The translations under genes were made by a program, and so were the position numbers. The notes under the pieces are model-generated. The model was not told where the DNA came from, ran no database searches, and worked only from the letters and a program-made list of their open reading frames with translations. 64,000 nt of DNA from Luidia sarsii (Eukaryota; Echinodermata; Asteroidea; Paxillosida; Luidiidae), in the NCBI GenBank assembly GCA_949987565.1, contig OX465104.1, positions 2,577,974 through 2,641,973 on the forward strand. The letters are read 5' to 3'. Below are positions 1 through 10,200 of this stretch, piece after piece (position 1 is the stretch's first letter; the number at the start of each line of letters is the position of its first letter).

Positions 1-80
1 GTCTACTTCTATTTTGTTCATCTCTTGGGGCTTCGCTAAGCCAAATCCCATTAGAAAATTAAATGGCTCTCTGTTTTCTT

Positions 81-960
81 AACGGGTAGTTAGAAATTAC
101 TGGAGGTATGAATTCTTAGGGCCCATTCTGCAAAGGTCTGCCTTGCAGGCTGTCTACCACAGAGGCACAGATCACAGATCTCTTTCCTTGCTCTATGCAC
201 AGAGTGAGTGGGTATTTGAATCTTTCCAAAAACAAATTCTCTGACAAGAAGGTGACTCTAACGGGTACAATGTAGTTAGAAATTACTGGAGGTATGAATT
301 CTTAGGGCCCATTCTGCAAAGGTCTGCCTTGCAGGCTGTCTACCACAGAGGCACAGATCACAGATCTCTTTCCTTGCTCTATGCACAGAGTGAGTGGGTA
401 TTTGAATCTTTCCAAAAACAAATTCTCTGACAAGAAGGTGACTCTAACGGGTACAATGTAGTTAGAAATTACTGGAGGTATGAATTCTTAGGGCCCATTC
501 TGCAAAGGTCTGCCTTGCAGGCTGTCTACCACAGAGGCACAGATCACAGATCTCTTTCCTTGCTCTATGCACAGAGTGAGTGGGTATTTGAATCTTTCCA
601 AAAACAAATTCTCTGACAAGAAGGTGACTCTAACGGGTACAATGTAGTTAGAAATTACTGGAGGTATGAATTCTTAGGGCCCATTCTGCAAAGGTCTGCC
701 TTGCAGGCTGTCTACCACAGAGGCACAGATCACAGATCTCTTTCCTTGCTCTATGCACAGAGTGAGTGGGTATTTGAATCTTCCCAAAAACAAATTCTCT
801 GACAAGAAGGTGACTCTAATGGGTAGTTAGAAATTACTGGAGGTATGAATTCTTAGGGCCCATTCTGCACAGTCCGCCTTGCGGTAACAGGCTGTCTACC
901 ACAGAGAGGGTGGGTATTTGAATCTTTCAAAACGATTTCTTCTCTGACAAGAAGGTGACT
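81..960. repeat. 186-bp tandem array, about 4.8 copies
   Basis: The unit carrying TAGTTAGAAATTACTGGAGG recurs at 87, 273, 459 and 645 with an exact 186-bp period and almost no differences. A fifth, shorter and more diverged copy starts at 824 and breaks up by 960. The near identity of the first four units points to recent amplification or gene conversion. It probably lies in an intron of the minus-strand CDR2 gene. Confidence 0.95.
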
Positions 961-1305
961 AGTATATAAAGGACTAGATTTTAACAAATGCATCAAGAAA
1001 AATTGTATAGGTCTATCAGTCTACTACTGGCAGTGAACAGAATGCAGGATATCCCCAGTGAGTTAGATTGCTCCATGAAAATTAGGAATAACAGTAAAAT
1101 GAAGTATGTGGAGAGGTTCAGTGTAACTTGCAGAATGTGGTGTGTAATAAACAGTTTTATTTATTTGTGTAATTCAAAATTAATGATATAATAAGGACAA
1201 TGCAAGAATGGTTGGGCTAAATTCACAAATTGGCAGGGAACTCATTTTGGTTTCTGCGCTGGGTTATTGCACAATGGGTCACCAATTGTTTTTGTTTTCA
1301 CACAT

Positions 1306-1510
1306 GTTGAATGTACATGTACCGGTACATGTACATGTACATGGTACATGTACGTACTATACACAAACGTATGTATACATGTACGTGTACATGTACCGGT
1401 AGCTTTGTTCACTGCACACTGTATGGACTGTGTGCTGTACAAACTACAATGCATAATTGCATAATTATGACTGTACAGTACATGTGGTGTACATACATGT
1501 ACATACCATA
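1306..1510. repeat. ACATGT/GTAC palindromic microsatellite
   Basis: Runs of ACATGTAC and ACCGGTAC, each self-complementary. Open frames here read as Met-Tyr-Val-His repeats because of the hexamer and are not genes. Confidence 0.85.
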
Positions 1511-1769
1511 ATTTCTTAATCTATGCAAGTAGCAGTCATATTTTCCAATGTACTGGCTCCAAACTGGTCATTTTCCCACTGGTCATCAGGCATATTCCTT
1601 GCCCAAACAAGGACCCAATTATTCCAATTATGAATAAACCAAGCCTGTCTTGTTTATTCCCGACTTCCTGAGTGGTTAATTTTTCATCATATTTCATAGC
1701 AGGACTCCCAAGGCCCGACCCTCAAAACTGAGTAGTGAATCCATAATGAAGCCAATTAAAAAAGCGAGA

Positions 1770-1869
1770 CCCCCCCCCTCCAACACTCAAACCCCCCCCC
1801 CCCCCCCCCCCCGCCCTCCGCCTCCCCCCCCCCCCCCCGGCCCTCCGCCTACCCCAACCCCCCCCCCCT
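1770..1869. repeat. C-rich tract (G-rich on minus strand)
   Basis: About 100 bp that is mostly cytosine, with several runs of eight or more C separated by a few bases. The minus strand could form G-quadruplexes. A Pro-rich plus-strand frame across it is a composition artefact. Confidence 0.85.
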
Positions 1870-2039
1870 GCCTACTGGAGGCAATGGATTCTACGGTAAT
1901 TGCCAATCCTATTGTTACCAAGGAGATCACAAAGCCATAACAACGGGTGAATTGTCAATGACATTGACAACCATCATGACCATTAGATCATTTTTTTCCC
2001 CTGCCTTTACGGTACATACAAGTCTATAACTATTGTACG

Positions 2040-2600
2040 GTGGGCGTGAATCTAGTGCCTTGTGAAGACCTACATGTAGTCCAATAGGTTGAATAGGTCT
2101 CCACAGGGCAATTGTAAAGGTGTAATGGGTCTCCAGTCTCCACAAGGTTTTCACAAAACTGGTATTTGGAAATAATTCAAAAACGGGAAATTTGTGATAG
2201 GTAAGAAGAATCTGTCGCAAATTGAAGTGTTATTTTAAGAAACATACGGTCCAATTTTCTACCCAGTAAAGTGAATGTGGTTGAAATGGGAGCATTTTTA
2301 AAACATCGTTTCTCACTCGGTTGTATACTGCATGAGAACAAAGCAATGTCTCCACAAGGCTACATAAAGGAGTATGTGTGTCTACATGTACAAAGTACAT
2401 GTGTACATGTACTGTACTTTTTTAGTTGTACGGTATCAACATGTGTACATGTACAGTAGATTTACGGTCCAAAATTCTAACCAGGAAAGTGAATGTGGCT
2501 GAAATGGGAGCATTTTTAAAACATCATTTCTCACTCGGTTGTATAGAAAACAAAGCAATGTCTCCACAAGGATACAAAAAAGAGTGTGTCTACAGTACAT
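2040..2600. repeat. Dispersed repeat with internal direct duplication
   Basis: The block around 2250-2400 (GTGAATGTGG, then CAAAGCAATGTCTCCACAAG) is repeated at 2467-2600. The whole 2040-2400 segment has a diverged relative at 58329-58690. No coding sequence is recognisable. Confidence 0.75.
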
Positions 2601-2875
2601 GTACTGTAGGCTTGTATCATGTACATGTACATGTACATCATGTGTATGGTGTCATGATGTACAGTAGATTTTCAGCAGTTTATGCCACTGGAGACAGTCA
2701 CTTACTGCAATCATATTGTAATCCCATTGAGGCACATGTACACTTTCATACCCAGGCCCTCAAGGAATTGCAGGTACTCATCTCTGAAGCCAAAAGGTCA
2801 AAATACAGTACAGAGTACAAGTACATTGCCTTGAACATGTTGAAGGAAGGAAAAGCTCTAGTAAGAAACAGGGAT

Positions 2876-2967
2876 AGTTGCGGTAACCGTTACCCTCATC
2901 CTCCCGAAGGTCGCAGGTCTGCAGACCTGCGACCTTCGGGAGGATGAGGGTTACTGTTACCGCAACT
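2876..2967. mobile_element. 92-bp perfect-centre palindrome, short member of the AGTTGCGGTAAC fold-back family
   Basis: Two 46-bp arms meet with no spacer at TCTGCAGA and differ at only two arm positions. The arm ends (AGTTGCGGTAAC) match those of the 0.9-kb fold-back element at 13670-14559. If one more T/A is counted at each end, the flanks AAACAGGGA and CAACAGGGA form a 9-bp target duplication with one mismatch, as in Mutator-like elements. Confidence 0.85.
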
Positions 2968-3119
2968 ACAACAGGGATGGCTCATCAACAGGTTAACTTG
3001 TATTTCCTCTGTCAGCGTCATGTCTGTATGGCAAACGCACAGAGCGTTTGGAAGTCGGTCAAAAGGGAAGTGCGTCTTGAAAATATGTCTGACTAAAATC
3101 TACAGTATACCGGGTACAC

Positions 3120-4115
3120 AGGTGATAATGCATAATGTACATGTACATGTACAGTAAGTATGTACACATGATTACAAACACATACTGTATGTACATGTAC
3201 ATGTACATGTTACACAAAGTTGTTGCACATGTGTACGTACACACATGTATATGATGTACTGTACAATGTATGTAATTATTATGTGTACATGTGCTGTACA
3301 ATGTACACTGTACATATGTAATTATGTGTACATGTGTACATTGTGTACAGTACATAACTTGTTGCTTGTACATGTTACACAAAGTTCTATTACATGTACA
3401 CTGTACAGTACATTATACATGTACTGTACATCTCTGGACCATCAAAATACATGACCTGTACATGTACATGTACACACTTTCACTGTGTACATGTACATGT
3501 CTCAAGACTTGAGTTGGGTCTATTGCTTCCTCCATGATTGCACATACATACATGTATACCTACTGTACATGTTCATGTGGCTACACTGAGCTGTCTGCAC
3601 ACTACATGTACAAGGTCACTGAAGGTCAATTTCTGAAGCTTCTGGTTCTCATTAGTATGTACATGTACATGAAGATGCATGGAACACACTACACTTGCAC
3701 CTGTGCATCATGTACACAATGTGTATATACGTGTACCGTACATACATGTGCATGTACATGTACATGAACATGTGCACTGAAAGCAGTACATGTGCACTGA
3801 AAGTACATGTACTGTACATGTACATGTATACTGTACAGATTTTGTAATGTATACACAATTGTACAATTGAAGAATACACGAACATGCACGTTTATGGTAC
3901 ATACATGTACATTGTAATTATACAGTGTACATGTACCGGTATGTACATGTACATGTACATGGACTTGTACATGTAACATGTACAATTGTACACATGGCGT
4001 ACATGTGTGTAATGTATACGTACACGTGTACACAATTGCCATCTGGCACATGTCTGGACTCATACAGTATCATGTATTTATACATGAATGCATTGCATCT
4101 TGTACATGTACTGAA
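3120..4115. repeat. Dense ACATGT/GTAC repeat field, about 1 kb
   Basis: Continuous degenerate TACATGTAC, GTACTGTAC and ACATGTACATGT strings. Both strands look alike because the motif is palindromic, so overlapping open frames on both strands are artefacts. No gene is seen. Confidence 0.9.
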
Positions 4116-4242
4116 TACCGTATACCATTCAGCTGATGAGATGGATCTATCAAATAATGGAGGAATAAGAAGAACTCCTCCATGGTCAAAAATGTAGATG
4201 TAGAATGACTTATATTCTCAATAATGGTGGGTTAATCAATAT

Positions 4243-4445
4243 AGGAAAGTTTGCGGTGATACCATGTATAAGGTCTCTTAAAGGAAGAGGTGTGGTTCTG
4301 AAAAGAACCTGAGTGGTAACTCGACGTTTTGACCGGTATGCTCTGGCCGTCATCTGGAGAAACGTCGAGTTATCTCTCAGGTTCTTTTCAGAACCACACC
4401 TCTTCCTTTAAGGGACCTTATACATGGTGTCACCGCAAACCCTCC
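4243..4445. mobile_element. Fold-back copy related to the 82-bp satellite, with hammerhead-like centre
   Basis: The left arm reads GTTTGCGGTGATACCATGTA onward and the right arm is its reverse complement ending at 4445. The arms are the same sequence as the satellite unit of 21061-23238. The centre, read on the minus strand, holds CAGATGACGGCCAG followed by ACCGGTCAAAACGTC, a degraded relative of the hammerhead-like motif at 23457. Confidence 0.8.
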
Positions 4446-4683
4446 AATGTTAATATTCTCAAGTGCAGAACAAAATTGTGTTGAGAAGCTGAGTTGACAG
4501 TCAAGCCGTATCTTCAACTTGTCATCAGACATCAGACAGACACTATGCTTCACTGCAAGGCATGAGCACTTCATTCAGCGGTTATTGGACTTGAACTGAC
4601 AACTGACACCTACAGTACTCACTACCAAGTACATCGTCCAAACCAAAGAGGAACTAGGCAGACCAAAAAAGTGTAACCAAATG

Positions 4684-4867
4684 GCGTGTTTCCACTGGAC
4701 TAATCGGCTCGGTTAAACTTACCTGGTCACTTTTACTAGGCAGAGGTTGCTCAGTAAAAGTAACCATTGGAGAAATTTGACTGGGCCGTTTCCACTGGAC
4801 TTATTTTGGTCAAAGAAACCATCGTCTCGGTTACTTTAACCAAAATAAGTCCAGTGGAAACGCGGCT
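4684..4867. mobile_element. Inverted-repeat element, TTTCCACTGGACT family
   Basis: The left end TGTTTCCACTGGACTAAT and right end AGTCCAGTGGAAACGCGG are inverted. Inside, 4790-4863 is a second hairpin with the same ends. A 0.6-kb member of the family lies at 30644-31255. Confidence 0.75.
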
Positions 4868-4972
4868 TAAGATTCTGACAGTCCGTGTTTGTTAACCCCT
4901 AACCCCCTAGGCCCTTTCACTAGGAAGCATACCTAACCCAACCAAACCCAACATTTTGGGCAGAAATTGGGT

Positions 4973-5340
4973 ACCCAATACAACATTAGGAAGATCGGGA
5001 AACATCGATGGCCACAGATTTCCTTCTAATTCCCACAGTTTGTAGATGGTCATGATAGAATCCTCATGTTGATATCTCACAATCTGGGATGCTGTACCTC
5101 TCGAGAAATCTTCACTCAAACATTGATAGTTTATTACTCGCAAGTAATACAAGTTTTCTTACACTACAGATAGAACATTGCAAAAAAACATGACGGTTTT
5201 TTGCCTTTGTCTACTTTCTCAGATTACCATTTGAGCTCAAACCTTCACAGGATTTCCTTTTTGGAATGTTTAATGGTTTAACACACAAACTGTGGCAAGT
5301 TTTGACCTATACCAATGTTTGTACATGGCCTTTAAAGCTG
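4973..5340. mobile_element. MITE, CCAATGTTGTATAGGGCC family
   Basis: Non-coding element of about 365 bp with ends CCCAATACAACATTAG and CCAATGTTTGTACATGGCC. Internal landmarks are CATCGATG, CTCGAGAAATCTTCACTCAA and a stretch ending ACACACAAACTGTGGCAA. Relatives lie at 25113, 26847, 40260, 59385, 60507 and 62444. No coding capacity. Confidence 0.75.
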
Positions 5341-5909
5341 GCAACATCAGAAGACAGATTTTGCGCCACATTTTACTGGTTTTCAATCCTGCATGTTACA
5401 ATCCTGCAACGGCCTTTTCTCAAAAGCAGATAGATTTTGGTCTTTTTAAGCCCATTTTGCTAAACAACAGGATAATTCCAATCTTCACTGGACTTTGTAC
5501 AGCGTCTCTGCAATATAACTAGCACTGAGAAATCAATTGATGAAAAAAAAAAATCTTTATCCTCTCTAGATAGTATCGATAGCCTTGCTCCCTCAGTGGC
5601 GACGAAATCAATTCGATTCTTGGGACCTGCGTCATTCCCATAATCGTTCTTTTTGAGGGAGTAGGGGGGCGACATACAAGCACATGCCTTGCTCCGGGGT
5701 AGACGGAAGTGTGGCCAGGATTAGAAGCATGGGCAGGCCTCTTGGGCAATCAATGCTACAGTGACAGCTCTCGGTGGCTCGATGTTAAACAGGAGACTAT
5801 ACACATGGCACATCGTTGGCATTTTCACAAAATGAAAAATCCATCCACACTGCCCGCAAAAAAAGTTTCTTTTTGAAAGCTACTTAACAAATTTTTTTTT
5901 CAACCATCT

Positions 5910-6516
5910 TTTAACCCTCAAAGAGCCGTTTTTTTTTTTACCGTCTCACAGCCGTGAGGGGGCGGGTCCCACCCCCCCCCCCCGATCTCGGTCGTTCAAT
6001 GATGGATTCAAATGATATTTGGCAGGGTAATAGATAATTACATAATGAACATTTGTGTAAAATTTCATTTGAAAAAAAAAATGTTTTGTCTAATTATAGC
6101 TCATTAATTTATTCATGATTCCATTTGTGGGCTTTTTTCATGTTTCAGTATTTTCTATTGAAATTCCTAATTTTTTTTATTGAATTTCCACAATTTGAAT
6201 ACATTTTACAATGATAATGAAACACGAAGAACCAATAATTGCATACAGCAATATTACTGAGCTAATTGTGCAAACAAATTCCTGAAAAGAAATACCCTAT
6301 GCACCTTGGATGCTATGCTTTTATGTAGTGTAAGTCAATGGAACATTTCCGTCAAACTACACCTGTACAACATAGCCCTGAAAATGTTCATTGTCAGAGA
6401 ACGGCACCACCAATTTTAATAAAATTGGTATCAAAATGTGCCTAAGAAGATTGCCGAAAAGGTCATAAAGCCTCAACATGCAGAAATAATTACCGAGATG
6501 CTCTTTGAGGGTTAAA
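5910..6516. mobile_element. MITE with TTTAACCCTCAAAGAGC ends
   Basis: TTTAACCCTCAAAGAGC at the left and GCTCTTTGAGGGTTAAA at the right are exact inverted repeats of 17 bp enclosing about 600 bp of AT-rich DNA. No transposase frame. Confidence 0.75.
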
Positions 6517-6904
6517 CAGTAGTAGGATTGTCTAACTTTTGAGATGGAAGTTAGCAACATGTTCAAAACACAAGTTAAAGTTTTAACTGCTTGCTGTAGG
6601 ACGCTGCATGAACGCACAGAGTTTTAAATTGACGACTTGTCCCCCTGTGGTTAGAAGGCATCTTATCCCTACCCCCCTCACTGTTAGCCTAACTCTATCC
6701 TGCTGATCCCAACAGTACCCAACAAGCATGAAAGTGTGAAGCCTGCTGATCCCAACAGTACCCAACAGTGGATACTGTTGGGTTCAGCAGGGTCCTGCAA
6801 TGACGGTAATATTGCAGTAACTTTGCATACAATGCCCTGCCCAACAAAATCCAACTGTATTGTACAGTGTTGATCCCAACAAAGACCAACACTCAAGTAA
6901 TAGA

Positions 6905-7025
6905 CAATTGTTAGGCCTTTTCTTTTAGGACTTTTCTTTTGTGCCTTTTCTCTTGAGCCTTTTTCTCTTGGGCCTTTTCTTTGGGGTCTTTTCCTTTAGG
7001 CCCTTTGTTTTGGGGCTTTTCTATG
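6905..7025. repeat. Degenerate GGCCTTTTCTTTT tandem repeat
   Basis: Seven or eight imperfect units of a pyrimidine-rich 14-18 bp motif. It is flanked by copies of a CCCAACAGTACCCAACA motif at 6690-6900 and 7080-7160, partly in inverted orientation. Confidence 0.6.
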
Positions 7026-7237
7026 TATATATTTTTTGGACTATCTTCATTGTGTGGCTGCCAGGCCAGACAACCATGCTGACCCCAACAATCCTCAACA
7101 CAGTTTTTTTAGTACTGTACACTGCTGAACCCAACAGAGGACAACAGGCCCCAAAATTTGTTGGCTTCTGTTGGAGTCGATTGGTTTCAAGCTAACACGC
7201 TGTCTGAACGTAGCCGAAGAGGAGTCAGCCCTCTTAC

Positions 7238-10200
7238 CCCAGGATCTTCTGCTGGGCTGTGCGGAGTTCGTGCTGCAGTTTCTGGTTGTTCTTCTCCGTC
7301 TCCTGAGCGTTGAGGTCCAGCTGCTCGTACACGTGGGCCTTGGAGTCGGTCACGTCTCGCAGAATCTGGAGCTGCTTCTCCAAATACTGGAGGAAAGAGG
7401 GGGGAGGTGGGGAGGGGAGAGGGGTGCGGAGGGGAGAGGGGTAAGGAAGGGGAAAACAATCCCTGTCCGTTTTAAACAATGAAAGCTGACTTTCTCCCTG
7501 AAACACAGATAACATCCAAGCCAACATCTAAGATCAGGGCTCGACCTTAGCACTAGCCCGACGGTCATTGTCTAGTAAAAACAGCTGCAGGCTAGTAAAA
7601 TGACCCACTTTGCTAGCCCGGCGGACTAGTAAAAAGTAGACAGCGGTGTGGCGGCAAAAAACAATGCGGGCGGGGATGAGAAAGTAGAAACTAATAATTT
7701 GTTTTACTTTACCTAATAACCTTAAATTCAATATTAATTATACAGGGCTAGTAAAACTTGCTGCAGGCTAGCAAAAAACTCAATTTACTAGCCCGGTGGG
7801 CTAGTTAAAAAAAAAACTTAAGCGCAAGGCTTGAAGATATACGTACATATACATGTACAAGTAAACCTGTACCTTTACACTTGAGTGCAAATAAAAAATA
7901 GAAATATAAATTAACCTTCAAATATACATGTACATGTTCATGTAGCACACTTCAGTAATACGATTTGAAGGTTTGCATGATGGCAGTACAGCGTTGGAGG
8001 ATTTGCGGTGAAACCATGTAAATCATCTCTTGTGAGATGGTGTGTGGCTCTTTGATTGCATATGTGTGTAAAACCAGAAATGTGGGGTTAAAGTCATGGT
8101 GACTGTTATGATTTGAATCATATCATGTTGTTTGGAGTCACATTTTCTCTACTCAGCTCATTTCAATAATTGAAGTTGGCTTCCATTCTTTACTGATGCT
8201 GTTGGAAATCTTCAGAAGAGAAAACCGAGAAACCTAAGTACTGTATGCATTGTGTAAATTTACATCATGACTCTTTAACACTGAAATGAATGAGTTGGGA
8301 TGTACATGTAGTCAACATATACATGTATTACGTGTTCAGTTATGTACATACTGTGTCATGTACAGTATGTACTAAGCGGTTGGCCCTAACCCCTAGTACT
8401 GTTTACCGGTACTTGGAACCCTCCACAATCCTCCACAATCCTCCGGTGAAATTTGTGTACAGTACATGTAAAATGTACCGGTACATGGAGTGTGACAAAT
8501 GTACACGTGCACGTCCCCTTCTACCATGTCTACAGTTGATAATAGTCTGAAGCAACTTCCCCTTTCAAAGGGAAATACAGGAAACAAAATAATTTTGCCA
8601 AACTTTCCCAGAACGCACACATACTGTACTGTACACTCAACATGTGCCTGCAGTACAGGACAAAATGCATTGATATGATCAATGTGAAATTGAGAATTTT
8701 CCGGTTTCAGTGACGCTAAGAACGTGTACACTGGGCAAGTGATTATGAATAAGTACTTCATGTGTCCTTTGCTTCTCATCCGTGTCCTATTCACTCTTCC
8801 CCCCCTTCCTCCATGTACATGTATCTGTTTTGTCCTTGTCACACTGCCTTTGAGAAAGGTCCTGCTAGGATCGAAACGTCAGGCCCACTAAATTTTAAGT
8901 TAAGAACATAAAAAATTTGCAGCGCAGGCAGGTTTTGCATACATGTTTGTAAATCTTGGAATTTCATTTTCTCCTCAAAAGGAAACATTCGTTCAGTGCA
9001 TCATCTGAGCTGTGTAAAGGGTACAATGTACCTCGACATTCAAAGATAATCTGAGTTTGAACAGTTTTTACTGCAGCAATTAATCACACAATGAATCACA
9101 CAATGAAGTACATGTACATGTACATGCTGTAATGGTACAGCCATTTCTGTTATGAACACTGACAGTCACACCAGCAGATATCTTTGTTAGTCTTCTGAAT
9201 TAATACAAGGCTAAGATTTGATTACTTTATGATAAAAAGTTATTTGCAGAATATGATTGTAATTTTTTATGATTTTTTTCCCCAGAAGGTAAGGTACAAG
9301 CCAGCGAGGGAATATTTACATAATTTCAAATGCCAAATCTCACAATGTTTTTAATAAGTGTTTGGGCTTATGCCATATGAATACATGGACATTGGACAAT
9401 ACAAATTTGTACTTTAGGACAGTATGTGTTCAAGATATTGACCTGTGCATGTACAATGTTTGTACTGTGCTACCCATGTGATGTACTTAACTGGCATTTC
9501 CTTCCAATTTATCAGGGACCCATGTATAGCACATGACTAGTTTGGGCAACCCTAGTTACACTGATGAGTGTACAACAATTGGTTGTTTGTATCGGTCTGA
9601 TCCCTGGAGATATACAGGGTATACTGAATGTAAGGGGGTTAATGGTTACGTAAATGCTTTTGACTTGAGCCCCTAACCCAGCAAAGACTAGTTGACTATT
9701 TGGGAAGAGCTGGATAGCTCAGATGGTAGGAGCGCTGGTACGTTAACCTTACCTTCCTAAATCCTCAGAAATCCTCTGGGCTAAAGCAAAGGATTTCAGA
9801 GGATTGAGGCTGAATAGGTTGAGAAGTTTGGAAGGATTTCTGAGGATTGAGGCTGAATGGGCAAACTACTGGAGAAGGATTTGGGAGGATTTAGGCTGCA
9901 TGGGGTTCGACTGAAATGAGGATTTCAGAGGATTGATTCTCAAACTGCATTGGGGTCTGTAGTTATGCTTGGTTCCAAACCACACATTTATAGTCATCTC
10001 ATGGGCAAACTCACCCACGAGCTGCTGGCCATTCCCATTCCCTGGCTATGAGGATTTCAGAGGATTGAGGCAGTGGGCACCACAGTTTTTGTGTACGGTG
10101 GCAAATTTCAGAGGATTTCAGAGGATTGAGGCTGGTAGCCCAAATTTCATACTCAAAATCAGAGGATTTCAAAGGATTCAGGTAGGTTCCTAGCAAAAAG

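Noticed and set aside
1581..1620. Minus-strand CCTGATGACCAGTGGG as a hammerhead core
   Set aside because: Helix II could form with CCAGT words, but there is no GAAAC-GUC.
4128..4160. CTGATGAGATGG as a hammerhead core
   Set aside because: No GAAAC segment or helix II follows within reach.
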